From contig JBLWYD010000002.1 in NCBI GenBank assembly GCA_048267165.1, positions 1 through 64,000 of the forward strand: a stretch of 64,000 nt of DNA, read 5' to 3'. Position 1 is the stretch's first letter, and every line of letters starts with the position of its first letter. This DNA is from PGYR01 sp048267165. Lineage in GTDB: Bacteria > Bacteroidota > Ignavibacteria > Kapaibacteriales > UBA2268. Of this stretch, positions 9,596-19,097 are shown piece by piece. The notes below the pieces were generated by a model. That model was not told the origin of the DNA, did not search any database, and was given only the letters and a program-made list of their open reading frames with translations. The position numbers and the translations under genes are program-made.

Positions 9596-11184
9596 CTTAA
9601 TATATTTAAAGGTGCGCTATACCTTTTATTCTCAATAGTTAAAGTTACCATAAAGTGACCTGACCTTAGACCACTAAATTCGAAATTGTTAGGACCATTG
9701 TATAACATACCATTATAAATATGCTTTACTAATCTACCATCTGTAGCATAAACCTTTATATCTCCACGAATAGATTGCTTCAAATCAAACCTGATATTAC
9801 ATACATCAGACTGGTAAACAGGATTCGGATATAGTTCAATGCCAGGGCGTCCATTAGTGTAAACATAATCCTGAACACCTGCTTTTACCCTAGCTCTTAA
9901 TAATCCCATAGGTAATATTGGTTCACCAAATATGTCCTCAGTATCTGATTCGGAAGCTCCAAACCAAGTTTCTAAGAAATCTGTATAAAGTCTTCTAAAA
10001 TCGTATTGGAATCTTGGGTTTCCATTATTATCCAAATCTGATAAGGTCGGTGGTGTACCAGCCCGTCCAAAGTTTATGTTATCATCATGTGCAAACATAA
10101 ACATAACATTACTTGAACCATGGTCAGAACCTCTACTACCATTATCATAAGCTCTACGACCAAACTCAGAAGTTGTGAGTCCAGCTACCCTATTAGAAAA
10201 ACCTTGTATTGTCGCGTCTTTCATAAATAGCGAAATAGCAGTTGCTAGTTGATTTAAAAGTATTGGGTGTTGTCCAGCAAGTGGTTCATTCATTTGTTGT
10301 ACGTGGGAATCAAAACTACTTAATCTCAAATGATAAACTTTAGTTTTCATACCACCAGAAATTAATTTAGATATTAAACCCATTTTAGCAGCCAATCCAG
10401 AAGTTGGATACTTAACAGCATTAATTCCTTTATCATAAGCTAATTTAACTTCTTGCGAATAAATCTCAGATTGCTCAGCAATTGTATGAATAAAATTAAA
10501 TTCATTCTCAAAATTAGTATCACCCTGAAATTTGTTCTCAAATGGAGTCATTCCTTTTCCAAGATTATAGAAACTATTAGGGTCTGTTAGAGCTATACCC
10601 ATGTGGCCCTTCTCACTTCTGAACTCAAGTGGTACTTCTCCACCAATTGAAATTCCAAGTGGATGTTCAGGAATCTCGAAAGGATAATTATCTAATTTTG
10701 ATGCAAAATATCTGCCAAGCCATCCATCTAATAGTTTAATGCTTGGGTCTGTATTTACTATTCCACTAGACCAGATATCAGATGATCTGAAGTGTGACAT
10801 AGTGTAATTCTCATAACCAACACTTTCTATTATTGCAAGATTTCTATTCTGTAATAAACCAAGAAAACCATCGTTTTCTACATTAGTAACTAGTGCAGGA
10901 TGTAAATATAAATCAGAACTTTGAAACCTAATTGCATCTTCTTCTTTTAATGCAATATTAGGCCTTAGGTTATAATATTCATCTTGTTGTAAAGGGATTA
11001 CAGTATTCAAACCATCATTACCACCGAATAAATCGATAATAATCATTATACTATCATCTTCTAAAAAGTTATCTGCCGACTGTACTTTAGAATTTCTAAC
11101 TGGTGTCGCCTTAGCCATATAAGGATGTAAACTAAGAGCTGAACCAGTTGCTAACGTCGTAGCTATAAAATCTCTTCTTTTCAT
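9592..11184 (-). CDS. DUF1501 domain protein with Tat signal and C-terminal T9SS-type sorting domain
   Basis: A 530-residue DUF1501 protein (alkaline-phosphatase-superfamily-like, sulfatase-type fold; function unknown). The N-terminus has a twin-arginine signal (R3-R4 in KRRDFIA, hydrophobic stretch, MAKA at about 23-26), typical of DUF1501. The body shows FGGNDGLNTVIP (near 53-64), SHFRSSDIW, and TSEFGRRAYDNG ... DHG, the usual family landmarks. The last 80 or so residues (from IELYPNP) form a T9SS type A-like sorting domain, so the protein seems built for Tat export and then T9SS surface delivery. It lies 9 nt after DUF1800, its usual genomic partner, and overlaps the giant LamG gene by 4 nt. 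Confidence 0.9.
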   Translation of the reverse strand: MKRRDFIATTLATGSALSLHPYMAKATPVRNSKVQSADNFLEDDSIMIIIDLFGGNDGLNTVIPLQQDEYYNLRPNIALKEEDAIRFQSSDLYLHPALVTNVENDGFLGLLQNRNLAIIESVGYENYTMSHFRSSDIWSSGIVNTDPSIKLLDGWLGRYFASKLDNYPFEIPEHPLGISIGGEVPLEFRSEKGHMGIALTDPNSFYNLGKGMTPFENKFQGDTNFENEFNFIHTIAEQSEIYSQEVKLAYDKGINAVKYPTSGLAAKMGLISKLISGGMKTKVYHLRLSSFDSHVQQMNEPLAGQHPILLNQLATAISLFMKDATIQGFSNRVAGLTTSEFGRRAYDNGSRGSDHGSSNVMFMFAHDDNINFGRAGTPPTLSDLDNNGNPRFQYDFRRLYTDFLETWFGASESDTEDIFGEPILPMGLLRARVKAGVQDYVYTNGRPGIELYPNPVYQSDVCNIRFDLKQSIRGDIKVYATDGRLVKHIYNGMLYNGPNNFEFSGLRSGHFMVTLTIENKRYSAPLNILR

Positions 11185-11193
11185 TTCATCACC

Positions 11194-12813
11194 TTATGCT
11201 AAATGTATATCAGGAACTCTAATTATTTCCTGAAAAAATGTGTTTAAAAATTTACCAATATCATCACCACTACTATTATAAGCTTGAGTCCAGTTACTAG
11301 TATTTACTTTAGATATTCCTTCTACCCTATTTTTGAGGACCGTTACCCTTTCAGGACTTACAGTTTTAGGTAAAGTGTATTCAATTAATTCTTTAAATAC
11401 AGTATCAAAATTTGACGGATTCGGAAACTCAGATAAAAATGCCATCCAACTAGCATTAGTCTTATTCCCTATTAAACTCTTCAAATGATTCACTCTTCTT
11501 GGATATGTTTTTGTTGAAATCCAACTTCTATATCCACTCCAACCACTTACATTTGGAGGGTCATATATTTCTTGTTCAAAATCATCTAATGCCGCTGCAG
11601 AATTAGCATAATTGATTGATAATAATTTTTCTAAATTTACAATTAGTTCAACAGGTTGTTTTATCTGCACACCAATATTTTCTTTTTCATAGAAATGCTT
11701 ACTTTTGAATAACTTCCTGAATACTGGTAATAACTCAAAATCACTCGCTATAAATTCAGTAGCTAATTCATTTATAAATAATTGATCATATTCTGAAGGA
11801 TTACTATATACGAAATGGCTATATATTTTTGTACAGATAAATCGGGCAATAGGTTCTGGTCTTCTTCTAAACAGAATATCCATTAAACCTTTCACTTCAC
11901 CTTCTCTTACTTTATCCATTGTATTGTCTTCTTCTGCTCGAGCTGGGATAGTTTCACCCATTATCTGTTTGGATGACAAATCGTGATCTTGTGGAGAAAA
12001 ATAAGTATCAAAAAATTCGAATGGTTTTGGGTCTTGTCTGTGTGCTGACACTCTCCATCCGGTTAATGCTCTAGCTGCTTCTCTGATATCACCTTCACTA
12101 TAGTTTCCTATTCCCATTGTAAAAAGCTCCATCAATTCACGAGCATAGTTTTCATTAGGATTTTTACCTGAACTAAGGTTCAAACTTTGATAAAGAAGAT
12201 ATGCTCCATCTAAAGTCATCTCTTCAACGAATTTCTTAAAATTACCTAATCTATGTTTTCGAATTGACTGATTACTTCTGTATATAAGAGGTGGCGGTAT
12301 ATACCCTTGTGTATCATAGCTGAACTCAATACACCAGTGAGTATGCCAAAAGAAAGTTAATCTTTCTGCAACTGTTTTATTAGTATCACTAATTATATCA
12401 GATGACATATTGTTTAACCACCATCCCACAAATTGTGCATATCTAGATTGGTGAGTACTCTCAATAGTACTTCTAATAGTAACATGGACTTTTGAAGGGT
12501 CTTCTTCGACAGTATTTATCCAATTCAAAGAACCACTTGGTGGTAACATATCCTCATTCTGAGGTAAATAGTCTAATCCATCACCTAACAACTCATCCAC
12601 TACCTCCGAAATTGGTCTATCTTTTATAAAATTAACTTCTTTTGGAGTAGGTCCAAATGTTATTCGTCTTAATAAATGCTTTGCTTTTTCATCTGTCAGG
12701 TTTCCTTCTTCTTCATCTAAAGTTTGTGTAACTTGCCTTAATTGATTAACTCTATCCATATCAGGATTTATAATTAATGTTTCACCAAACTCATTTAATT
12801 TAATCTTTTTCAT
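11194..12813 (-). CDS. DUF1800 domain-containing protein
   Basis: A 539-residue DUF1800 protein. The family has no assigned biochemistry but is found next to DUF1501 genes in many bacteria, as here. Family landmarks are LLRRITFGPT (about residues 48-57), ERLTFFWHTHW (near 147-157), NENYARELMELFTMG (near 220-234) and ARALTGW (near 244-250). I see no signal peptide: the first 45 residues are polar and charged. This contrasts with its Tat-signalled partner 9 nt downstream, so it may stay cytoplasmic or be carried out with that partner. It starts 22 nt after menA ends. Confidence 0.92.
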   Translation of the reverse strand: MKKIKLNEFGETLIINPDMDRVNQLRQVTQTLDEEEGNLTDEKAKHLLRRITFGPTPKEVNFIKDRPISEVVDELLGDGLDYLPQNEDMLPPSGSLNWINTVEEDPSKVHVTIRSTIESTHQSRYAQFVGWWLNNMSSDIISDTNKTVAERLTFFWHTHWCIEFSYDTQGYIPPPLIYRSNQSIRKHRLGNFKKFVEEMTLDGAYLLYQSLNLSSGKNPNENYARELMELFTMGIGNYSEGDIREAARALTGWRVSAHRQDPKPFEFFDTYFSPQDHDLSSKQIMGETIPARAEEDNTMDKVREGEVKGLMDILFRRRPEPIARFICTKIYSHFVYSNPSEYDQLFINELATEFIASDFELLPVFRKLFKSKHFYEKENIGVQIKQPVELIVNLEKLLSINYANSAAALDDFEQEIYDPPNVSGWSGYRSWISTKTYPRRVNHLKSLIGNKTNASWMAFLSEFPNPSNFDTVFKELIEYTLPKTVSPERVTVLKNRVEGISKVNTSNWTQAYNSSGDDIGKFLNTFFQEIIRVPDIHLA

Positions 12814-12835
12814 AACTGTCTCTTTAGTATCAGTT

Positions 12836-13756
12836 TTATAAAATTGCTGTTAACACTAACCCAATTGTAAGTAGTAATCCGAATTGCATATGTAATTGTG
12901 CAGTTCTTATATCCATCATTGCAATTGCTTCAGGATTGTTAACTTCTGCAATTGAAATATCTTTAATGTTCTTAAGAGCAACAGGTAAGGAAATAATAAT
13001 TAGCAAAGACCAAAATTGTAATAATCCAGTAATAACCATTATTATAACACTTAAATAAGCACCTAAAACTAAGAAGTAATATTCCTTTTTAGCTGCATTT
13101 ATACCTAATATAGTTGCCAATGTTTTAACTTGTGCCTCTGTATCATGCTTTATATCTCTTATATTATTTGCATTTAAAATAGCTGTAACTAAGAAACCAA
13201 CTGGTAGAGAGACTATTGCTACATTCCAATCGAAAAACCCAGTTAATGAAAAATATGTACCAACGACCATAAAAGGCCCCATCAAAAAGAAAACAAGTAT
13301 ATCACCTAATGCTATATATTTATAACCAATTGGTTTCCCAGTATAAAACACGCCACCAGCAATACCAATTAATCCTAAGTATAGTATTGGTAATCCATGA
13401 ACATAAACTAATATCATCCCTAAAATAAAACCTAAAGCAAAAGAAATATAACCGGCTTTTAGTACAGTTTTAGGTGGTAGTAAATCTTCTACTAATACCT
13501 TGCTAGATCCAAATGTTTCTTTCCTGTCAACTCCATTTTTAAGATCATAGTACTCACTTACTAGGTTTGTTCCTGAATGTAGTAACACACTAGCAATTAT
13601 AATAACTGGAAATAGATACCAAAGTATTTCTCCTTCGAAATATGCAAGTGCAAACATAGCTCCAACTAATACTGGAACTACTGAAGCTGAAAAAGAAAAA
13701 GGTCTTACAGCTTGCATAATTAATGAAGCTTTTGATCTGCTTTGAATTGTTGTCAT
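12836..13756 (-). CDS. menA: 1,4-dihydroxy-2-naphthoate polyprenyltransferase (UbiA family)
   Basis: Integral-membrane prenyltransferase that joins a polyprenyl diphosphate to 1,4-dihydroxy-2-naphthoate, giving demethylmenaquinone. 306 residues with about eight or nine hydrophobic helices. The first Asp-rich motif is in NLVSEYYDLKNGVD (N64, D71, D77) and the second in NNIRDIKHDTEAQ (near 193-205), both pyrophosphate/Mg binding sites. Context (ompA-like gene 10 nt upstream, DUF1800 22 nt downstream) suggests co-transcription but no shared function. MenA is preferred over another UbiA enzyme because of the NGVD form of motif 1 and overall length. The quinone product is inferred from family. Confidence 0.9.
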   Translation of the reverse strand: MTTIQSRSKASLIMQAVRPFSFSASVVPVLVGAMFALAYFEGEILWYLFPVIIIASVLLHSGTNLVSEYYDLKNGVDRKETFGSSKVLVEDLLPPKTVLKAGYISFALGFILGMILVYVHGLPILYLGLIGIAGGVFYTGKPIGYKYIALGDILVFFLMGPFMVVGTYFSLTGFFDWNVAIVSLPVGFLVTAILNANNIRDIKHDTEAQVKTLATILGINAAKKEYYFLVLGAYLSVIIMVITGLLQFWSLLIIISLPVALKNIKDISIAEVNNPEAIAMMDIRTAQLHMQFGLLLTIGLVLTAIL

Positions 13757-13766
13757 ATAAATCTCC

Positions 13767-15734
13767 TTAGTTTATCTTTATTGGCGTTTTAACTTCAATT
13801 AATACTGTTCTACAATAGAATCTTCCTTCAGGTGTAGAATTATCAAATTTTGGATTCTCTGATCCTATTCCGATTACTTTATTAAACTTTACTTCAGGTA
13901 GTAAAGTATTAATGTACTCAGCTACATTATCAGCTCTTTTCTGAGAGAGCTCCTTATTATATAGCCTTTCCCCAAGAAAATCTGTTGAGCCAATTATATC
14001 CACTTGTGACTCATTTGATATATTTTTAATAATAAATTTATCAATCATATTTCTATTAGCTTCACTAATAATTGATTTATCAAAATCAAATACGATAAGA
14101 TTTAATCTACCTAGCTCGAAGTCATTATTCTCTTTTACTACTTCAAAAGGTACTGTTTTAGTTTCAATTCTGCCATCATTCTTTGTTACAAGTAATTCTA
14201 ATGTGAGGTTATCTAAATCTGATTCAGCTACTTTAGTTGTCAATGAATTACTTAGCGGAATAGTGAAATATTTAGGAATAGTTGATTGCTTCGATTCAGT
14301 GTATATTTGACTATCCTTATCTTTAAGAATGATAGTATAATCTTTAATATCTTCTGACTTTGTATCTAGATCAACTTTCAACTTGTTTTTATCAGTTGCA
14401 TACTCCATAAATTGTGAGTGTACAATGGGCTTAAGTAAACTGATATCATCAGGAACTAGCTCAACTCTTCTATTCTCAGCTAAACCTTCTAAATAACTAG
14501 AACTCGTAGGTTGATTAGGAACATCTTCTGTTTCTATTGTTAGGTTTTGTGGATTTATACCCCATTTACTAATCAAATAATCTTTTATAGTATTTGCTCT
14601 GTTATAAGCTAGAACTCTTCTTTCTTCTAATGTATTTTTCTCTTTGCCATCTGTGAAGCCTTTAATAGTAAGTACACCATCTGATTCTTTCAATCTATGT
14701 CCGATTATATCAATTAATCTTTCATATATTTTTAAAGAATTCTTTTCTAATAATTGTTCTGAGAAATTCTTTGTATCTCCGTTATAATAATACTTACTAG
14801 ATAATTTACTCGACGTACTATCAAAGAAAACATAAGGTAGTATTGGGTATGTTTGAGTTACTATTGTTTGTGTTATTTTTAGATTCTCAATTCTAATACT
14901 ATTAATAACATTAACGTTTTCAGTTTTTTCTGTGATTAAAGGAACTTCTACAATTGTAGCAACTGTGTCAATTACATTTTCTTTAATTTCTTCCTTAGTA
15001 GGTGTATTCAATCTAACAGATATAGTAGCACCTGCTCTAAAAAGGGTAGTAAACCAATCGATATCATCCATAGATGAATTTATCGGGTATCTATAACTCA
15101 ATTCAGGTGAAATAACAATTGACTCTGTTAAATCTATATCACCAATCAATGAACCAGATAAACCTTGAGATAATGTCAAGTTATCAAAATCACCTTCTGA
15201 TACAGTTTCTATTGATTCACCGTTAAGTTGTATTCCAGTTGGTTCTATAATTTGTCTTGTCTGAGTATATTTTTTTGTAATCGATGCATCAGAAAAGTCG
15301 TAACCAACTCTTATTGCAATCGGTAATGAAGATACTGGTCTGATTTTGAATCCTAAATCTAATACAAAATAATTCAAAGTAGCTTCTATATCATTTTTTA
15401 TCAAAACATCAAAATAATCATCTTTAGACTCAATATAGTGTTCGTATTTTTTTGTATTCACTGTTAAGTTAGCTGGTCTAGAATCAAATAGAAATCTAAC
15501 ATCTGCCGAAATAAATTGTGGTAAAAACTCATAGTTTAACGATAATCCAGTGTAAAAACCAGATGCCGTTCCGTCACTAAATTCTCCACAACATGTATCA
15601 CCATTAATAACAGGTAACAATGTTTCATTTTGGATTAAATTTCCGCCCATTAGGAAAACTAATCTTAAAGGCTTATCATTTTCAGATGATAACAATAAAA
15701 ATGGAAATAATAGAATGAGTAAAAGTTTATACAA
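13767..15734 (-). CDS. Outer-membrane protein with two OmpA-like peptidoglycan-binding domains
   Basis: A 655-residue exported protein. Its TTG start is supported by GAGGA about 7 nt upstream and by the lack of a nearby ATG, and it gives a signal peptide (about 1-16). Residues about 20-240 look like an outer-membrane beta-domain with alternating strands. A first OmpA-like region (about 285-430) has FTDGKEKN and the R-A-N-T-I-K-x-Y-L and ENRRVEL patterns. A second (about 540-655) has the clearer FDFDKS start, D-I-I-G-S-T-D-F-L-G, SQKRADNVAEY and a C-terminal R-x-V-L-I-E-V. Such domains bind diaminopimelate in peptidoglycan. Two in one chain is uncommon. First gene of the minus-strand run that continues into menA. 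Confidence 0.85.
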   Translation of the reverse strand: MYKLLLILLFPFLLLSSENDKPLRLVFLMGGNLIQNETLLPVINGDTCCGEFSDGTASGFYTGLSLNYEFLPQFISADVRFLFDSRPANLTVNTKKYEHYIESKDDYFDVLIKNDIEATLNYFVLDLGFKIRPVSSLPIAIRVGYDFSDASITKKYTQTRQIIEPTGIQLNGESIETVSEGDFDNLTLSQGLSGSLIGDIDLTESIVISPELSYRYPINSSMDDIDWFTTLFRAGATISVRLNTPTKEEIKENVIDTVATIVEVPLITEKTENVNVINSIRIENLKITQTIVTQTYPILPYVFFDSTSSKLSSKYYYNGDTKNFSEQLLEKNSLKIYERLIDIIGHRLKESDGVLTIKGFTDGKEKNTLEERRVLAYNRANTIKDYLISKWGINPQNLTIETEDVPNQPTSSSYLEGLAENRRVELVPDDISLLKPIVHSQFMEYATDKNKLKVDLDTKSEDIKDYTIILKDKDSQIYTESKQSTIPKYFTIPLSNSLTTKVAESDLDNLTLELLVTKNDGRIETKTVPFEVVKENNDFELGRLNLIVFDFDKSIISEANRNMIDKFIIKNISNESQVDIIGSTDFLGERLYNKELSQKRADNVAEYINTLLPEVKFNKVIGIGSENPKFDNSTPEGRFYCRTVLIEVKTPIKIN

Positions 15735-15783
15735 ATAATCCTCTTTTTATATAATAAACAACGAAACTAAAAAACGTTACATT

Positions 15784-15813
15784 TTTGTTTAACTTTTTTT
15801 AGTGTTATTTTTG
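15784..15813 (+). promoter_or_regulatory. Bacteroidota-type promoter for the VPS10/BNR gene
   Basis: TTTG at 15784-15787, an 18-nt spacer, then TATTTTTG at 15806-15813. This fits the Bacteroidota primary sigma consensus TTTG...TAnnTTTG. The start codon at 15857 lies 43 nt beyond, leaving a short 5' leader. It sits in a 122-nt gap between divergent genes. Confidence 0.6.
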
Positions 15814-15856
15814 TTTCAAAATAAAAAGTAATTACCAAATACCAAAGGAATTCTAA

Positions 15857-18800
15857 ATGAAAAGACTATTATTTTCCATTTTTTTATTAACATTTGTAAA
15901 TTTACAAGTAATTTTGATTTCAGCCGAAAAAGAAAAGGTTGAAGATGTAAATAATCCATCTACATATTCTGGAATTAAATTCAGGAATATTGGCCCTGCT
16001 ATAGCTTCAGGTAGAGTAATAGATCTGGCTGTTAACCCCAATAATTATGACGAGTTCTATGTCGCAGTTGCATCGGGTGGTGTTTGGAAAACTACAAATC
16101 ATGGAACTACATTCTCCCCTATTTTTGATTCTGAGAATTCATATTCTATTGGTTGTGTTACTATTGACCCAAAGAATACTAATGTGATTTGGGTAGGTTC
16201 TGGTGAAAATAATTCACAAAGAAGTGTATCTTATGGAGACGGAGTTTATAAATCAGAAGATGGTGGGAAAAGTTGGAAAAACGTTGGTTTGAAAAGTTCT
16301 GAACATATAGGTAAAATTATAATTGACCCAAATAATTCTGATATTGTATGGGTTGCTGCACAAGGACCACTATGGAAACCTGGTGGAGACAGAGGTCTAT
16401 ACAAAACAACTGATGGTGGGAAAACTTGGGAAAAATCACTTGAAATATCTGAGAATACAGGTGTTTCTGATATAGTTATGGATCCTAGAAACTCAGATAT
16501 ACTATACGCATCAGCTTACCAAAGAAGAAGACACGTTTGGACGTTAATTAATGGTGGTCCAGAAGGAGCGATATATAATACTGTTGATGGTGGCAAGAGT
16601 TGGGATAAACTTACAAAGGGGTTACCAACTGGAGATATCGGAAGAATTGGATTGGCAATCTCAAATATTGATCCAGATTATGTTTACGCAATCGTTGAAG
16701 CAACTGAAAGTAATGGCGGGTTTTTCAAAACTACAGATAGAGGAGCTTCATGGTCTAAACAAAGTGACCATGTTTCCGGTAGTCCACAATACTATCAAGA
16801 AATAGTAACACATCCCCATAATAGGGATATCGTTTATTCTCTTAGTACATACACTCAAGTTACTTATGATGGTGGAAAGACTTTTAGTACTTTACCTTTG
16901 AGTGAGAAACACGTAGATGATCATGCAATTTGGATAAATCCAGATAATCCAGAGAATATGTTTATCGGTTGTGATGGTGGTTTATATGAGACTTTTGATG
17001 GTGCAAATAATTGGAGATTTTTTGAGAACTTACCAATAACACAATTCTATAGAGTAACTGTGGATAACGATTACCCTTTCTATAATGTATATGGAGGAAC
17101 TCAAGATAATAACACTTTAGGTGGCCCTTCAAGAACAATATCAGATAATGGAATAAAAAATGAAGATTGGATTTTTACAATCGGTGGTGATGGGTTCAAA
17201 ACTGTTATTGACCCCAAAGACCCTAACATTGTTTATTCTCAACCACAATATGGGTTTTTAGTAAGGTATGATAAAAAAAGTGGTGAATTTACTGGTGTGC
17301 AACCGCAGCCTGAAAAAGATGAAATTTTAAAATGGAACTGGAATTCACCAGTTATTATTAGTCCTCATGATAATAAAACACTTTACTTTGCAGCTAATAA
17401 ACTATTCAAATCAACTAATAGAGGTGACTCTTGGACTAAAGTTAGTGAAGATATGACTAGAAATATTGACAGAAATAAACTAAAAGTAATGGGTAAAGTT
17501 TGGCCACCAGAAGCGGTAGCTAAAAATCAATCAACTTCTGTTTATGGTACTATAGTTTCGCTAGATGAGTCACCTTTAGAAAAAGGTTTGATTTATATTG
17601 GTACTGATGATGGATTAATCCAAGTATCTAAAGATGATGGTAAAAACTGGAATAAAGTTTCAACATTTACTTCTATCCCAGAAACAACTTATGTATCTGA
17701 CATAACTGCTTCACTTCATAACGAGAATGTAGTTTATGCTACTTTCGATAATAGAAAAAATGGTGATTTTAAACCTTATATTATTATGAGTAAAGATATG
17801 GGTAGCAGCTGGACAAGTATTTCTGGTAATTTACCTGAAAACTTACCAGTTCACTCATTAGTTCAAGATCATATTGATAAGGATCTATTATTTATTGGTA
17901 CTGAGTTTGGTGTTTACTTTACTAAAGATAATGGCAAGAACTGGGTCAAATTCTCAAATGGATTACCGACTATAAGTATTAGAGAAATCGACGTTCAAAG
18001 AAGAGAAAATGATTTAGCTCTAGCAAGTTTCGGAAGAGGGTTTTATATTCTTGATAACTATTCTCCAATAAGAGAAGCAAGTAAAGAGATACTAGAGAAA
18101 GATGCTCATGTATTCAAGATTAAAGATGCATTAATGTATATAGAAGACCGCTCTAAAGGTAGAAATAGCTTAGGTAAGACTTATTACAGAGCCGATAATC
18201 CAGAATTTGGCGTTAGTGTAACTTATTACATTAAAGAAGGCTATGAGACGCTAAAATCTAAAAGATTAAAAGCTGATAAAGATAAAAAGGAAGGTTATGA
18301 ATACCCTAGTTTTGATCAACTTGAGAAAGAAGATATCGAAGAATCACCATACTTATTATTTACATTCAAAGATATGACTGGTAATATAGTTAGAAGATTG
18401 AAAAAATCAATGTCTAAAGGAATAAACAGATTAACTTGGGATTTAAGATATGCTGATACAGCACCACTTACAAGCAATAGTAATTCTGAAAAATATTCTG
18501 GTATGCCCGTTTTGCCTGGTGATTACACTGTAGAACTTCATAAAATACATAATGGTGTTGTAACTGAATTAGCGGCACCAGTTAAGTTTACAGCTAAGAC
18601 TCTTGATAACAGATCTTTACCTGCAAAGAACAATAATGAATTGATAGATATGCAAAGAAATGCTTTTGAAATAAGAGGAGTTCTTATAGGTTCAGATAAG
18701 TATCTAGACGAAGCATCAACTCATCTAAATTTATTGAATAACACAATTATCAATTATGCTAATTCAGATTTGAATCAATTAAAAGTGATTAAAAGTATTG

Positions 18801-19096
18801 AAGATAAAATATATGAGTTAAAGAAAGCTCTAAATGGTAACTCTTCAATACAAAAAAGAGCAGCTGCATTTGTACCTGGATTGAATGAAAGACTTGGAAA
18901 TCTACTTTATAGTTTCTGGTACTCAAGTTCAGCTCCAACTAAAACTCAATTGGAAACAATAGCTTTAATTAAAGATGAATATAAGAATATAGAAAAAGAG
19001 ATGAATAATATTGATGATTCAATAAAACTAATTTCTAATGACCTAGAAAGTAAAAACTCTCCTTGGTTACCAGGAAGAGTTCCTAAACTAAAATAA
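15857..19096 (+). CDS. Secreted VPS10/sortilin-like BNR (Asp-box) beta-propeller protein
   Basis: A 1079-residue exported protein with a signal peptide (about 1-23). Residues about 40-740 hold many BNR/Asp-box repeats (S/T-x-D-x-G-x-T/S-W: KSEDGGKSW, KTTDGGKTW, KTTDRGASW, KSTNRGDSW, SKDMGSSW), the pattern of sortilin-type ten-bladed or tandem propellers. After about residue 760 comes a non-propeller tail with a beta-rich part (MTGNIVRRLKK ... LTWDLRY ... PGDYTVEL, FlgD-Ig-like) and a helical end. The family is usually annotated as 'glycosyl hydrolase, BNR repeat', but no glycosidase catalytic residues are evident. No T9SS sorting domain is visible at the C-terminus. Monocistronic, with its own consensus promoter. 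Confidence 0.88.
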   Translation: MKRLLFSIFLLTFVNLQVILISAEKEKVEDVNNPSTYSGIKFRNIGPAIASGRVIDLAVNPNNYDEFYVAVASGGVWKTTNHGTTFSPIFDSENSYSIGCVTIDPKNTNVIWVGSGENNSQRSVSYGDGVYKSEDGGKSWKNVGLKSSEHIGKIIIDPNNSDIVWVAAQGPLWKPGGDRGLYKTTDGGKTWEKSLEISENTGVSDIVMDPRNSDILYASAYQRRRHVWTLINGGPEGAIYNTVDGGKSWDKLTKGLPTGDIGRIGLAISNIDPDYVYAIVEATESNGGFFKTTDRGASWSKQSDHVSGSPQYYQEIVTHPHNRDIVYSLSTYTQVTYDGGKTFSTLPLSEKHVDDHAIWINPDNPENMFIGCDGGLYETFDGANNWRFFENLPITQFYRVTVDNDYPFYNVYGGTQDNNTLGGPSRTISDNGIKNEDWIFTIGGDGFKTVIDPKDPNIVYSQPQYGFLVRYDKKSGEFTGVQPQPEKDEILKWNWNSPVIISPHDNKTLYFAANKLFKSTNRGDSWTKVSEDMTRNIDRNKLKVMGKVWPPEAVAKNQSTSVYGTIVSLDESPLEKGLIYIGTDDGLIQVSKDDGKNWNKVSTFTSIPETTYVSDITASLHNENVVYATFDNRKNGDFKPYIIMSKDMGSSWTSISGNLPENLPVHSLVQDHIDKDLLFIGTEFGVYFTKDNGKNWVKFSNGLPTISIREIDVQRRENDLALASFGRGFYILDNYSPIREASKEILEKDAHVFKIKDALMYIEDRSKGRNSLGKTYYRADNPEFGVSVTYYIKEGYETLKSKRLKADKDKKEGYEYPSFDQLEKEDIEESPYLLFTFKDMTGNIVRRLKKSMSKGINRLTWDLRYADTAPLTSNSNSEKYSGMPVLPGDYTVELHKIHNGVVTELAAPVKFTAKTLDNRSLPAKNNNELIDMQRNAFEIRGVLIGSDKYLDEASTHLNLLNNTIINYANSDLNQLKVIKSIEDKIYELKKALNGNSSIQKRAAAFVPGLNERLGNLLYSFWYSSSAPTKTQLETIALIKDEYKNIEKEMNNIDDSIKLISNDLESKNSPWLPGRVPKLK

Positions 19097-19097
19097 G

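Noticed and set aside
15857..19096. Sialidase activity for the BNR-repeat protein
   Set aside because: Asp-boxes are present, but no catalytic Arg triad or nucleophile Tyr pattern of sialidases is evident; the sortilin/VPS10 type fits better.
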